Positions 37,152 through 46,262 of a stretch of 64,000 nucleotides of DNA are shown here, piece by piece. Position 1 is the first letter of the stretch, and each line of letters starts with the position of its first letter. The DNA comes from Cryobacterium sp. PH29-G1 (GTDB taxonomy: Bacteria > Actinomycetota > Actinomycetes > Actinomycetales > Microbacteriaceae), in contig NZ_JASISY010000002.1 of NCBI RefSeq assembly GCF_030063365.1, positions 427,681-491,680 of the forward strand, given 5' to 3'. The notes below the pieces were generated by a model. That model had not been told where the DNA came from, did not search any database, and was given only the letters and a program-made list of their open reading frames with translations. A program made the position numbers and the translations under genes.

Positions 37152-39416
37152 TCAGACGCTCGTATGAAACGTGCGGCTGATGACGTCGAGCTGCTGCTCC
37201 CGGGTGAGCCGCACGAAGTTCACGGCGTAGCCCGAGACCCGGATGGTGAGCTGGGGATAGTTCTCCGGGTGCTCCATGGCATCTTCGAGGGTCTGGCGGT
37301 TCAGCACGTTCACGTTGAGGTGATACCCGTTCGCGAGCGTGTAGGCGTCGATCAGTCCGACCAGATTGGTGACCTGCTCGGCGGGAGTGTGCCCGAGCCC
37401 GGTCGGTACGACCGTATTGGTCAGGGAGATGCCGTCCTGCGCTTCGGAATAGGGCAGTTTGGCCACGCTCAGCGCCGAGGCGAGCATGCCGTGCGTGTCG
37501 CGGCCGTTCATCGGGTTGGCTCCGGGCGCGAACGGTGCGCCGGCTCGACGACCGTCGGGCGTGTTTCCGGTCTTCTTGCCGTAAACGACGTTCGAGGTGA
37601 TCGTGAGCACCGACTGGGTGTGCACGGCGTTCCGGTAGGTGGGGTGCCGCCGGATCATGGCCATGAACGTTTCTACGATGGAGACCGCGATGGCGTCGAC
37701 CCGGTCATCGTCGTTACCGAACGAGGGATACTCGCCGTCGATGGTGTAGTCGACGACGAGTCCGGTGTCGTCCCGAACGGGTCGCACGGTGGCGTATTTG
37801 ATGGCGGCCAGCGAATCGGCGGCGACGCTGAGACCGGCGATACCGCAGGCCATCGTGCGCAAGATCGTGCCGTCGTGCAGGGCCATCTCGAGGCGTTCGT
37901 AGGCGTATTTATCGTGCATGTAGTGAATGCAGTTGAGCGCGTTCACGTAGGTTTCGGCGAGCCACTCGAGGCTCGCGAGGTAGGCGGACCACACCGTGTC
38001 GTAATCGAGCACATCACCGGTCACCGCTGCAGTGACTGGGGCAATCTGTTCACCGGTCAACTCGTCGCGCCCCCCGTTGATGGCGTAGAGCAGCGCCTTG
38101 ACGACGTTGACCCTGGCCCCGAAGAACTGCATCTGCTTGCCCACTCCCATGGGCGAGACGCAGCAGGCGATCGCGGCATCGTCACCCCAGGCGTCTCGAA
38201 TGAGGTCGTCGGACTCGTATTGAATGGCCGAGGTATCGATGGAGACCTGCGCGCAGAAGCGCTTGAAACCATCGGGCAGACTATCGGTCCAAAACACCGT
38301 GAGGTTCGGCTCCGGCGCCGGACCGAGGTTGTACAGGGTCTGCAGAAATCGAAACGCGGTCTTGACCACGAGGGTGCGCCCGTCGGCACCGGTCCCACCG
38401 AGCGATTCGGTGACCCAGGTCGGGTCGCCGGAGAACAGCTGGTCGTACTCCGGAGTGCGCAAAAAACGCACGATGCGCAGTTTGATCACGAGGTCGTCGA
38501 TGAGTTCCTGCGCCTGGCTTTCGGTCAGGATCCCCGCCGCCAGGTCACGCTCCAGGTAGGCGTCGAGGAACGCGCTATTACGGCCGAACGACATGGCAGC
38601 GCCGTTTTGTTCCTTGACCGCGCCGAGATAAGCGAAGTACAGCCACTGCACCGCTTCGGTCGCGCTCTGCGCCGGACGGGCAATATCGAAACCGTAGCCG
38701 GCCGCCATCTGAATGAGTTCGTGCAGGGCGCGCACCTGCTCGGCGTTCTCCTCGCGGGAACGAATCACGTCTTCGGTGCTCGGCTGCAGGTCCAGAGCGG
38801 CGCGTTCAAGCTTTTTGGCCGCGATCAGGGCGGTCACGCCGTAGAGCGCGACGCGCCGGTAGTCACCGATGATGCGGCCGCGACCATAGGCATCCGGCAG
38901 TCCCGTGATGAGGTGGCTGTGCCTGGCGCGTTTGACCGCGGGCGGGTAAACGTCAAAGACGCCGTCGTTGTGGGTCTTGCGGTATTTCGTGAAGATGGTT
39001 TCCAGTTGGGGCGAGACCGGGTACCCGTAGGTTTCGAGGCTGGTCGCCACCATGCGCCAGCCGCCGAACGGCATAATCGCCCGCTTGAGCGGGGCATCCG
39101 TTTGCAGTCCGACGATGATTTCGTTCGGCCGGTCGATGTAGCCGGGCGCGTGCGCGGTGATCGACGCCGGGGTGGTGGCGTCCACGTCGTAGACGCCGAG
39201 AGCCCGTTCCCGGGGGAACATCGCCGACAGGCGCTCCCAAAGGCCGAGGGTGCGCGCGGTGGCCCCGGTCAGAAAACTCGCGTCCCCCGAATACGGCGTG
39301 TAGTTGCGTTGGATGAAATCGCGCACGTCGATGCCGTGCTGCCACGGCCCGCCGGTGAAGCCGGCCCAGCCATTGTCAGCGCTGGTCGTGGATCGCGGGG
39401 AGTCGAGGATGGTCAT
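37152..39416 (-). CDS. pflB: Formate C-acetyltransferase (pyruvate formate-lyase)
   Basis: The enzyme cleaves pyruvate plus CoA into formate and acetyl-CoA in anaerobic sugar breakdown. The ATG at 39416 gives 754 aa; the upstream frame is made of the repeat at 39487-39530 and is not translated. The catalytic cysteines are in [14 protein letters not shown] (C418, C419, the same numbers as in the Escherichia coli enzyme), and the glycyl-radical site is [14 protein letters not shown] near the end (G729). [16 protein letters not shown] and [16 protein letters not shown] are also family blocks. Because the radical form is destroyed by oxygen, this suggests a facultative anaerobic lifestyle. The formate made here could feed the formate-dehydrogenase-like enzyme at 5.6-7.9 kb. 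Confidence 0.97.
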   Translation of the reverse strand: MTILDSPRSTTSADNGWAGFTGGPWQHGIDVRDFIQRNYTPYSGDASFLTGATARTLGLWERLSAMFPRERALGVYDVDATTPASITAHAPGYIDRPNEIIVGLQTDAPLKRAIMPFGGWRMVATSLETYGYPVSPQLETIFTKYRKTHNDGVFDVYPPAVKRARHSHLITGLPDAYGRGRIIGDYRRVALYGVTALIAAKKLERAALDLQPSTEDVIRSREENAEQVRALHELIQMAAGYGFDIARPAQSATEAVQWLYFAYLGAVKEQNGAAMSFGRNSAFLDAYLERDLAAGILTESQAQELIDDLVIKLRIVRFLRTPEYDQLFSGDPTWVTESLGGTGADGRTLVVKTAFRFLQTLYNLGPAPEPNLTVFWTDSLPDGFKRFCAQVSIDTSAIQYESDDLIRDAWGDDAAIACCVSPMGVGKQMQFFGARVNVVKALLYAINGGRDELTGEQIAPVTAAVTGDVLDYDTVWSAYLASLEWLAETYVNALNCIHYMHDKYAYERLEMALHDGTILRTMACGIAGLSVAADSLAAIKYATVRPVRDDTGLVVDYTIDGEYPSFGNDDDRVDAIAVSIVETFMAMIRRHPTYRNAVHTQSVLTITSNVVYGKKTGNTPDGRRAGAPFAPGANPMNGRDTHGMLASALSVAKLPYSEAQDGISLTNTVVPTGLGHTPAEQVTNLVGLIDAYTLANGYHLNVNVLNRQTLEDAMEHPENYPQLTIRVSGYAVNFVRLTREQQLDVISRTFHTSV

Positions 39417-39545
39417 GCCTCCACGGTAAGCGAGCGGTCCGCCGTCTGTCTCGGGCCGTAAGTCCCGTCTTTTGTTCCTGGATCCGGTACGCATAGATCC
39501 CGTACGCATAGATCCCGTACGCATAGATCCAGCGGATGTGTGTAA
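39417..39545. promoter_or_regulatory. pflB upstream region with three 15-bp repeats
   Basis: The 129-base space before pflB holds three tandem copies of GTACGCATAGATCCC (39487-39531, the last with one change). The copies lie 71-115 bases before the start codon, where a regulator or an alternative promoter could sit. No FNR-like site is obvious. Confidence 0.5.
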
Positions 39546-39857
39546 TCAGCTGTCGGCAGCGGGCGCGTCCATGCCCAGCTCGTCTACCGGCTTCTGGTTG
39601 AAAGGCTCCGGCAGATGCTCGATCGGGCAGTTGAGGATGGTGTCCGGGGTGGAATGGTCAATCGTGTGTTCCGACATCGGCCGGCCGCACACCGGACAGA
39701 TCGCCTCCCCGACCCGTTCGACTACCGGTCCGTACGGGCCCGCTGGGGCTGGACCCAGGGCGGGATACAGTTTTCGATTGAGCCAATCAATGAAACCGAC
39801 GTAGCCCTTCTTGTTCGAGGACGACTCATCGAATCGGGTGAACTCGTTCTCAGTCAT
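39546..39857 (-). CDS. Small zinc-ribbon-like protein
   Basis: The 103-aa protein has an N-terminal hydrophilic part (MTENEFTRFDESSSNKKGYVG), a middle LNRKLYPALGPAPAGPYGP stretch and a zinc-ribbon-like CPVCGRPMSEHTIDHSTPDTILNCPIEH segment (Cys-x2-Cys, then two His and a Cys). It ends with DAPAADS. Similar small proteins are found in Microbacteriaceae; I know no function. It stands between pflB and an acyl-CoA synthetase gene on the same strand. Its reading frame is well formed with good GC3, so I consider it real. Confidence 0.65.
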   Translation of the reverse strand: MTENEFTRFDESSSNKKGYVGFIDWLNRKLYPALGPAPAGPYGPVVERVGEAICPVCGRPMSEHTIDHSTPDTILNCPIEHLPEPFNQKPVDELGMDAPAADS

Positions 39858-39952
39858 ACCGGCAGGGTAGTCTTAACCTCCAGCATTTAGCTAGGACTTG
39901 CAGCAGAACTCTGCAGCCATTCAGCCCATCCGGCGGCGGCGGCGGCCCGCGG

Positions 39953-41677
39953 TCAGCGCTTCAGGCCCGGAAACTGGTCGTCGCGCCACTCATCGGGCAG
40001 TCGGGTACCGGCGGCGGAGGCATCGTCTTCGCGCTCGCGCAGCTCCACCCGGCGAATCTTTCCCGAGATGGTTTTGGGCAGGTCGAAGAACTCCACCCGG
40101 CGCACGCGCATGTAGGCGGGCAGCCCCGTACGGGCGTGTCGCAGCACCGCTTCGGCGGTTTCTTTGGTTGGCTCCCATCCCGGAGCGAGGTGAATGTAGG
40201 CCTTGGGAATGTTCAGCCGCGTGGCGTCGGGGGCAGGAACAACAGCAGCTTCGGCGACCGCGGGGTGTTCGAGCAGCACGCTCTCCACCTCAAACGGCGA
40301 CACCTTGTAATCGCTCGACTTGAACACATCATCGGTACGGCCGATGAAGGTGAGGTACCCGTCGGCATCCACTGTGGCGACATCGCCGGTGTGAAAGAAG
40401 CCACCGCGAATGGCATGCGCGGTGAGATCGGGTTCGCCGTGGTAGCCGCTCATGAGGTTGACCGGACTCGTCGACAGGTCCAGACAGATTTCGCCTTCGG
40501 CGGCGGGTAGCTCCGTGATCGGATCAAGCAGCTTGATGCTCACTCCGGGCAGGGGCAGGCCCATCGACCCGGCTTTGAGAATGGAACCCGGCCCGTTGCC
40601 GACGATCGCGGTGGTCTCCGTCTGGCCGAATCCGTCCCGGATCGTCAGTTTCCAGCCGTTGTCGATCTGCCGAATAACCTCGGGGTTGAGCGGTTCACCG
40701 GCGGAGAGCAACTCGCGCAGGCTGGCCGGGCGGGCGCCGACATCCGCTTGAATGAGCATGCGCCAGACCGTCGGCGGCGCACAGAAGGTGCTGACCTCGG
40801 CGCGGTGCAGTTGCGCGATGAGCCCGGCCGGGTCGAACTTGGAGTAGTTGTAGATGAACACGGTCGCCTCGGCGATCCACGGGGCGAAGAAGCAGCTCCA
40901 GGCGTGCTTACCCCAGCCGGGCGAGCTGATCGCCAGGTGCACGTCACCGGGACGAAGACCCAGCCAGTACATGGTCGACAGGTGGCCGACCGGGTACGAG
41001 GTCTGCGAGTGCAGCACCATCTTCGGCTTGTTCGTTGTGCCAGAGGTGAAATAGATCAAGGACGGGTCGGCGGATGCCACGACCGTGGTGATGGGCTCCG
41101 GGGTGACCTCGTAGGCGTCGGCGAAGTCGGCCCATCCCTCACGGGGGGTGCCCACGCCGATGCGCGTGTAATCGCCGGCAACGTCGTCGAATTTGGCGGC
41201 ATCAGCCGAGTTGGCGATCACGTGGGTGACGCCGCCGCGCTGCACGCGGTCGGTCAGATCGTGCGAGGCGAGCACGGCGCTCGTGGGCATGATGACGGCG
41301 CCGACCTTCATGATGGCGAGCATCGCCTCCCAGATTTCTCGCTGGTTACCGAGCATGAGCATGACATGATCGCCGCGGCCCACACCTTGCCGGGTCAGCC
41401 AGGTAGCGACCTGATCGGAGCGGTGGGCCATCTGCGCGAAACTGAACTTTTGCTCGCTGCCGTCTTCTTCGACGATCCACAGCGCAATGTTGTCGTTGTC
41501 GCGTGCCAGCACGTCGAACCAGTCCGTGGCCCAGTTGAAGTGCTCCCCCACATCGGGCCAGCGAAACTCCTGTGTCGCACGTGCGTGATCGTCGCGCAGG
41601 GCCAGAAGCTGGTCGCGTGCGGCACGGTAGTTCTGTGTGCTCGTATTAGTCGTGCTCGTGCTCACCTGATGAGTCAT
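39953..41677 (-). CDS. Acyl-CoA/acetoacetyl-type AMP-forming synthetase
   Basis: From the ATG at 41677 (GAGGAG upstream), the 574-aa protein has all AMP-synthetase core motifs: LIYFTSGTTNKPKMVLHSQ (P-loop), the YNYSKFDP region, DGFGQTETTAIVG (adenylate site), HTGDVATVDADGYLTFIGRTDDVFKSSDYKVSPFEVE (hinge) and PKTISGKIRRVELRERE (catalytic lysine). The ENLP-like N-terminal VGEHFNWATDWFDVLARDND segment is found in medium-chain acyl-CoA synthetases of this group. It activates a fatty or organic acid with ATP and CoA; the acid is not defined by sequence. It stands alone and divergently to a cyclodeaminase-like gene. Confidence 0.85.
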   Translation of the reverse strand: MTHQVSTSTTNTSTQNYRAARDQLLALRDDHARATQEFRWPDVGEHFNWATDWFDVLARDNDNIALWIVEEDGSEQKFSFAQMAHRSDQVATWLTRQGVGRGDHVMLMLGNQREIWEAMLAIMKVGAVIMPTSAVLASHDLTDRVQRGGVTHVIANSADAAKFDDVAGDYTRIGVGTPREGWADFADAYEVTPEPITTVVASADPSLIYFTSGTTNKPKMVLHSQTSYPVGHLSTMYWLGLRPGDVHLAISSPGWGKHAWSCFFAPWIAEATVFIYNYSKFDPAGLIAQLHRAEVSTFCAPPTVWRMLIQADVGARPASLRELLSAGEPLNPEVIRQIDNGWKLTIRDGFGQTETTAIVGNGPGSILKAGSMGLPLPGVSIKLLDPITELPAAEGEICLDLSTSPVNLMSGYHGEPDLTAHAIRGGFFHTGDVATVDADGYLTFIGRTDDVFKSSDYKVSPFEVESVLLEHPAVAEAAVVPAPDATRLNIPKAYIHLAPGWEPTKETAEAVLRHARTGLPAYMRVRRVEFFDLPKTISGKIRRVELREREDDASAAGTRLPDEWRDDQFPGLKR

Positions 41678-41795
41678 ACGTCGTTGTCTCCTCGAACGAG
41701 TCGCCAAGTGCGAAACGGCGACAGTTCATTCTGTCAGTGCTGCGGGGCGGCCTGCGCCGTGCCGAGAATCTGTGCTGGCCGGTAGTCTGCGAGGG

Positions 41796-42764
41796 ATGAC
41801 ATTCGCACCAGATCCACGTTCCGTTGTTCCCTCGCCGGCTCTCCAGATTTCTGCCGCCGAAATTTTCGAGCTGGTCGGCTACCGCACGGCGATGCGGGCC
41901 GTGCAGGACGCGCTCACTGCCGGGCTCGACCCGGCACAGGACTTCGACCGGCAGGTACTGGCGGTGGCGAGTGGCCAGCTGCTGCTCATGCCCACGGAGT
42001 CCACTGATTTTGTCGGTATCAAGGTGGCCTCCGTGGCGCCGGGCAACCCGGCACTTCGCCGAGAGCGCATTCAGGGCGTCTATCTGCTGCTGGATGCCGC
42101 GACGCTCACCACGATCGCCCTGTTCGACGGTGCCGCGATCACCACCCTGCGCACCCCGGCCGTGTCGGCCGCAGCCGCAGATTATCTGGCCCCGAGCCGA
42201 GTGCAACACCTGGTCGTCTTCGGTTCGGGGCCGCAGGCCTGGGGACACATCGAGGCGATGCGAGCCATTCGCTCCATCGATCGCGTCACGATCGTGGCCC
42301 GGGACCAAGCCCGCGCCGAGCAGTTCGCGGCCCGGGTCACGACGGGCGGTCTGCCGGCGACCGTCGGCACCAGCTCCGATGTGGCGACGGCGCAGCTGAT
42401 CGTGTGTGCGACCACCGCCCGTACCCCGCTGTTTGACGGCAGGCTCGTACCAGCAGATTGCTGCATCGTGGCGGTCGGTTCGCACGAAGCGGATGCCCGC
42501 GAGCTCGACTCCGCGCTCCTCGCCCGATCGCAGGTCGTGGTCGAAGACCCGGCGACGGCCCGGCGCGAGGCCGGCGACGTCATCATGGCGATCACCGACG
42601 GGGTGATCGAGCCTGGCGACCTCGTGCCGCTGCGGGACATTGCTCGTCATACCAAGGCCGTCGATTCGCACCGACCGCGTATCTTCAAGAGCACGGGAAT
42701 GTCCTGGGAAGACCTCGTCATCGCAACCGCGGTGTACACGGCGGGGCACAAGCTGCGAGCGTAG
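41796..42764 (+). CDS. Ornithine cyclodeaminase/mu-crystallin family protein
   Basis: The ATG at 41796, with GAGG just upstream, gives 322 aa. The N-terminal part has QISAAEIFELVGYRTAMRAVQDAL and LLMPTESTDFVGIKVASVAPGN; the NAD-binding part has VQHLVVFGSGPQAWGHIEAMRAI and IVCATTARTPLF, and ends with SVGMSWEDLVIATAVY-like residues (STGMSWEDLVIATAVYTAG). The family includes ornithine cyclodeaminase, alanine dehydrogenase and ketimine reductases. The lysine/arginine pattern of the active site cannot be compared here, so the substrate stays open. A GNAT gene follows 59 bases later on the same strand. Confidence 0.85.
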   Translation: MTFAPDPRSVVPSPALQISAAEIFELVGYRTAMRAVQDALTAGLDPAQDFDRQVLAVASGQLLLMPTESTDFVGIKVASVAPGNPALRRERIQGVYLLLDAATLTTIALFDGAAITTLRTPAVSAAAADYLAPSRVQHLVVFGSGPQAWGHIEAMRAIRSIDRVTIVARDQARAEQFAARVTTGGLPATVGTSSDVATAQLIVCATTARTPLFDGRLVPADCCIVAVGSHEADARELDSALLARSQVVVEDPATARREAGDVIMAITDGVIEPGDLVPLRDIARHTKAVDSHRPRIFKSTGMSWEDLVIATAVYTAGHKLRA

Positions 42765-42823
42765 TTCGGTCGGCGCGGCAGGCGCGGCAGCAGCCTCCGC
42801 GCGCGCGGGCCTATCGTTATGGG

Positions 42824-43324
42824 GTGACCTATTCGATTCGTTCCCTCGTGCCCGCTGATCTGCCACGCTTGCTGGCCCTCAACAACGACGCTGTTCCCGC
42901 CGTCAATGAGTTGGATGCCCCGGCGCTGGCCGCGCTCGTGCAGCACAGCCACCTCGCCGTCGCCGTCGTGGCCGACGAGACGCCAGAGCTGGTGCTCGGC
43001 TTCGCCATTCTGTTTGTGGCCGGGGCCGAGTACGAAAGCGAGAACTACCGCTGGTTCTCGAACCGATCCACCGATTTTCTCTACGTCGACCGCATCGTCA
43101 TGGCCGATGGATTTCGCGGGCAGGGCCTCGGCCAGGTGCTCTACAACGCCATCTTCGGTGCTGCTCGTCGCGAGGTGCTCGCCGAGGTACTGTGCGAGGT
43201 CAACCTGGAACCACCGAACCCGGGGTCGCTCGCTTTTCACGACCGGCTCGGGTTTGTGGAGGTCGGCCAGTTGTCGACGAAGGGCGACACCGTCGTGGTG
43301 AGCCTGCTGGCGGCATCCGTTTAG
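42824..43324 (+). CDS. GNAT-family N-acetyltransferase
   Basis: Start is the GTG at 42824 after GGGG, giving 166 aa. The GNAT acetyl-CoA loop is visible in DRIVMADGFRGQGLGQVLYNAIFGAA (the R/Q-x-x-G-x-G pattern in FRGQGLGQ), followed by VLCEVNLEPPNPGSLAFHDRLGFVEVGQ, a C-terminal segment typical of the family. The N-terminal LVPADLPRLLALNNDAVPAVNELD is a common start in this subgroup. The acceptor molecule is unknown. It may be co-transcribed with the cyclodeaminase-like gene. Confidence 0.85.
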   Translation: MTYSIRSLVPADLPRLLALNNDAVPAVNELDAPALAALVQHSHLAVAVVADETPELVLGFAILFVAGAEYESENYRWFSNRSTDFLYVDRIVMADGFRGQGLGQVLYNAIFGAARREVLAEVLCEVNLEPPNPGSLAFHDRLGFVEVGQLSTKGDTVVVSLLAASV

Positions 43325-43337
43325 GCAGCGGTTCGTC

Positions 43338-43862
43338 CTAGTCGTGCGCCTGGTCGTTCGTCGCGGGTGTCGGCCGGGGCAAGTCGAGCCGTTCAAGAAT
43401 GGCGTGTAGGTCGGTGATCATCGCGAGCTGGCGGTTATTGATCTCCAGCAGCGCCTCGATATCGGTCTTGGCGGCAATGTTCGTATCGAAGTCGTGTTGG
43501 GCCAGCGCTGCCGAGATCGCATCCTGACGCTTGGCCGAGATGAGCAAAATAGCGCCCTGCAGGCCGGCGAGCATGCTCAGAAACAGGTTGAGCAGAATGA
43601 ACGGGTACGGATCCCAGCCGGAGGCGAAGGAGTTCGCCACCGCCCAGAGAATCATGAACAGCACGAAACCGCCGACGAACCGCCAGCTGCCCATGGAGTT
43701 ACGCAGGGTGTCGGCGGCCCGCTCCCCCGGCGTCAGGGATTTCTTGTGCTGTTGATGCCAGGTGATGGTGAGTCCGCGACGGGCGCTCACCGTGCGTGCC
43801 GCAGGCGCCGTTTGAGGTTCGGGTGCGGAGGTGCGGGCGCCCGGCTGAGGTTCAGTCTTCAT
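43338..43862 (-). CDS. DUF1003 membrane protein
   Basis: The ATG at 43862 is a better start than 43925 because the upstream residues are not conserved in style. The 174-aa protein has a basic, Pro/Ala-rich N-terminus of about 40 residues, two close membrane helices (WRFVGGFVLFMILWAVANSF and FILLNLFLSMLAGLQGAILLI) separated by the invariant-looking DPYPF, and a C-terminal coiled part (DIEALLEINNRQLAMITDLHAILERL). This matches the DUF1003 family of small inner-membrane proteins without known function. It lies tail-to-tail with the GNAT gene. Confidence 0.85.
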   Translation of the reverse strand: MKTEPQPGARTSAPEPQTAPAARTVSARRGLTITWHQQHKKSLTPGERAADTLRNSMGSWRFVGGFVLFMILWAVANSFASGWDPYPFILLNLFLSMLAGLQGAILLISAKRQDAISAALAQHDFDTNIAAKTDIEALLEINNRQLAMITDLHAILERLDLPRPTPATNDQAHD

Positions 43863-43914
43863 GGGCTCAGTATGCACTGGCGCCGATAGTGACACTGACG
43901 CCGCGTGGGAGCCT

Positions 43915-44024
43915 TCTGTATACACAAATAGTGACCTTTGTGGGTATTCACCGATTCAGGCCGCACTGTTCTGCTCGTCATTCTGGTGAAACAGAAATAT
44001 TTGGATCTCTCTGTATACACAAAT
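43915..44024. repeat. Two identical 15-bp TGTATACA-containing repeats, 95 bp apart
   Basis: TCTGTATACACAAAT occurs at 43915-43929 and at 44010-44024. Each contains the perfect palindrome TGTATACA. The two lie in the 264-base divergent region between DUF1003 and the small zinc-ribbon gene. They look like paired regulator sites; GntR/FadR-type proteins bind similar sequences, and such a gene is at 45364-46038, but the link is not proven. Confidence 0.55.
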
Positions 44025-44126
44025 GCGGTGGAAGATCAAGGGGGTGCTTTCCCGTAACACTTGCCCCTATGGTCAACGTGACGCGAATTTCACTTGCGCC
44101 AAAATCCACCCGAGGGACAACCATCT

Positions 44127-44306
44127 ATGCGAATCACCTGCCCGTTTTGCAAGTCACAAGCCGACCTGAAACCGAACCCGGCGCAGGTGCTGCGTCTCAC
44201 GCTCCCCCGCTACGTTCTCAAGTGCACCGGGTGCGAACGCACCAGCATCCGCGTTGAGCCCGCGCGTGTACCCCACCCCGTCCTGATGGCGCACGCGACG
44301 GCTTAG
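44127..44306 (+). CDS. Small zinc-ribbon protein (59 aa)
   Basis: The ATG at 44127 with GAGGGA nine bases upstream starts MRITCPFCKSQADLKPN; the product has 59 aa. A CPFC pair and a CTGC pair (YVLKCTGCERTSIRV) are placed like the four cysteine ligands of a zinc ribbon. No other domain is present. I cannot assign a family; such small zinc proteins may bind nucleic acid or a partner protein. It is preceded by the paired TGTATACA repeats. Confidence 0.65.
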   Translation: MRITCPFCKSQADLKPNPAQVLRLTLPRYVLKCTGCERTSIRVEPARVPHPVLMAHATA

Positions 44307-44325
44307 ATCAAAACTATGCCCAGCA

Positions 44326-45342
44326 CTATCCCCGCGCCACGTACCCGAGGCTCTTGTCGACCACATTGACCAGCTCGTCGCCGGCCAGCCAGCGGGCAAC
44401 GTTGGCCGTGAATTGCTCGGCCAGGCCGTCTCGCCAACCCACCACGTCGCCCGCCATGTGAGCCGAGACCGTCACGCCCGGGATATCCCACAGCGGGCTG
44501 GCGGTCGGCAACGGTTCTGTCACGAAGACATCGAGTGAGGCGGCCGCGATCTGGCCTGTGCGTAGGGCCTGCAGCAGGGCAGCCTCGTCAACAAGCGGCC
44601 CGCGTGCAACATTAATCAGGTGAGCGGATGCTTTCATCGCCCCGAACACGCCCGCGTCAATCATGCCGCGCGTCTGGGACGTGAGCGGGGCTATGACCAC
44701 GACATTATCGGCCCACCCCACGTGTTCGGCGAGCGCCGCCGACGGCACGACGATTCCGAAATCCGGGTCATCGGAACTCGCGCGTCGTCCGGAACCCCGA
44801 ACCTCCAGGCCGACAGCGCGCAACAGCCGGGCAATCTGCCGGCCGATTCCTCCGGTACCGACGATGAGGGCCGTGCTGCCGGCGGTGCGCCGTGACTCGC
44901 GGTGCTCCCATTCGTGCCCGCGCTGCAGCGCGCGGCTCCGGTGCAGGTCTTTGTCGTGAGCGAGGATGGTCGCGAGCACGAATTCGGCGATGGGACCGTC
45001 GAAAAATCCGTGGGCATTGGTCAGAACGACGCCGGAACGGCGGAACTCGTCGAACAGTACGGTATCCACCCCGGCCGCGGCCACGTGCACCCACTTCAAT
45101 GCCTGGGCGCGCGGCCACGCCTCCTGCAGCGCGCTGGAAAAGAAATCCCAGAGCAGCAGAATCTCGGCGCTTTCGATGGCGTCGGGCAGCCCGGCAGCAT
45201 CCGTGTAGCGCACATCGGTCACAAGCTCGAGTGCAGCCATGCCGGCTGGCTTTGGCGCATCGATCGGCTCGCACAACACCACGATGATGGGGCGATGGAC
45301 TGCCGGGTCGGAGACACCGGAAAGAGAATCGGTGCGCGTCAT
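44326..45342 (-). CDS. D-2-hydroxyacid dehydrogenase family protein
   Basis: This 338-aa NAD-dependent enzyme has a Rossmann motif TALIVGTGGIGRQIARLLRAVGLEV and the C-terminal catalytic block: INVARGPLVDEAALLQAL (Arg), DVFVTEPLPTASPLW (Glu) and VTVSAHMAGD (His). Family members reduce 2-keto acids to D-2-hydroxy acids. The exact substrate is not clear from these motifs. It begins 21 bases after the GntR gene on the same strand, so it is probably its regulated partner. Confidence 0.88.
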   Translation of the reverse strand: MTRTDSLSGVSDPAVHRPIIVVLCEPIDAPKPAGMAALELVTDVRYTDAAGLPDAIESAEILLLWDFFSSALQEAWPRAQALKWVHVAAAGVDTVLFDEFRRSGVVLTNAHGFFDGPIAEFVLATILAHDKDLHRSRALQRGHEWEHRESRRTAGSTALIVGTGGIGRQIARLLRAVGLEVRGSGRRASSDDPDFGIVVPSAALAEHVGWADNVVVIAPLTSQTRGMIDAGVFGAMKASAHLINVARGPLVDEAALLQALRTGQIAAASLDVFVTEPLPTASPLWDIPGVTVSAHMAGDVVGWRDGLAEQFTANVARWLAGDELVNVVDKSLGYVARG

Positions 45343-45363
45343 GCCGGCACGGTGCGCGAACGG

Positions 45364-46038
45364 TTACTCGGCACGGTCAGCACCACGATCACTCGCGCCG
45401 CGGCGCTCGTTCAACCGGCGCTCGGCCAGCACAGCGTTACCGGTCAGGACCGCTTGGGCGATACCGCGGTGTTCCTCGATCCACTCATCGATCCACTCAT
45501 CGCCGGCCCGAACCGAGTCCGGCAGCACGTTCAGGCACATTCGGGTTTGGGTCATGACGGTACCGTGGATGCGCGCGAGCCCGGGACTGCCGCTCGCCGC
45601 CACAAGGTGTTCGTGGAATGCGATGTCCGCGTCGTACAAGGCTGCGCGGTCGTCGGTAGCGGCAGCATTCTCCATCTCGGTGACCTTGTCCAGCAGATCC
45701 TGACCGGCGGCAACGTGATCGCCGCGCACAAGGAGCTTGCACGCTGCGGACTCAATGGCGGTGCGCAACACATACATGTCGCGAATCTCGGCATCCGTCA
45801 TCTCGATCACGAACAGGCCACGGTTGCGAATACTCACGAGCAAACCTTCCTGCGTCAGTCTTTGCATGGCCTCCCGTAGCGGTCCCCGGCTGACACCGAG
45901 TTCGCGGGCGAGTTCGGCCTCGCCCAGTTGCGAACCGGGCGCGACCTCACCATGGGCGATCGCGTACCGCAGCTTGCGCGCAATGATCGACGGAGTGGAT
46001 TCCTGGATCACGGGCTCCAATGAATATCGCTGGGTCAT
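45364..46038 (-). CDS. GntR/FadR-family regulator (FCD domain)
   Basis: From the ATG at 46038 the product has 224 aa. A winged-helix domain is visible in ESTPSIIARKLRYAIAHGEVAPGSQLGEAELARELGVSRGPLREAMQRLTQEGLL, followed by an FCD effector-binding domain with MYVLRTAIESAACKLLV, DIAFHEHLVAASGSPGLARI and HRGIAQAVLTGN. The D, H, H residues that bind a metal/ligand in FCD proteins are present in DIAFHEHLV and EEHRGI. A perfect operator-like palindrome lies 44 bases before the start. It is the first gene of an operon with the 2-hydroxyacid dehydrogenase, which probably signals a hydroxy-acid or keto-acid inducer. Confidence 0.9.
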   Translation of the reverse strand: MTQRYSLEPVIQESTPSIIARKLRYAIAHGEVAPGSQLGEAELARELGVSRGPLREAMQRLTQEGLLVSIRNRGLFVIEMTDAEIRDMYVLRTAIESAACKLLVRGDHVAAGQDLLDKVTEMENAAATDDRAALYDADIAFHEHLVAASGSPGLARIHGTVMTQTRMCLNVLPDSVRAGDEWIDEWIEEHRGIAQAVLTGNAVLAERRLNERRGASDRGADRAE

Positions 46039-46081
46039 ACCGATTTCAGCTCTTTCTTGAGTAAGGATTCGGATCGCTGTC

Positions 46082-46095
46082 AATTGTTTACAATT
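46082..46095. promoter_or_regulatory. AATTGTTTACAATT palindrome before the GntR gene
   Basis: AATTGT and ACAATT form perfect 6-bp arms around two bases. The site is 44-57 bases before the GntR start codon, and the TTGTNNACAA core matches the form of FadR/GntR operators. Autorepression is the simplest reading. Confidence 0.65.
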
Positions 46096-46262
46096 CTATC
46101 TCAAGTACTCGAAAATGTCGGTCACCGGGCGCAAACTCGTTTATGGGCTTGACGAATTGGCAGTCATGTGATTTCAGGGCGTGCAGCCCGCCCACGGATT
46201 CGCCGAGTTCGGCCGCCGCATTTCTTTGGACGAAATCCGGACGGGGACGCTACGCTGGCGGC

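Noticed and set aside
37164..39461. 765-aa forward frame over pflB
   Set aside because: It is the antisense shadow of pflB, whose catalytic residues are all intact on the other strand.
39417..39524. N-terminal extension of PflB ([10 protein letters not shown] repeats)
   Set aside because: It comes from the 15-bp tandem repeat; family alignment starts after the ATG at 39416.
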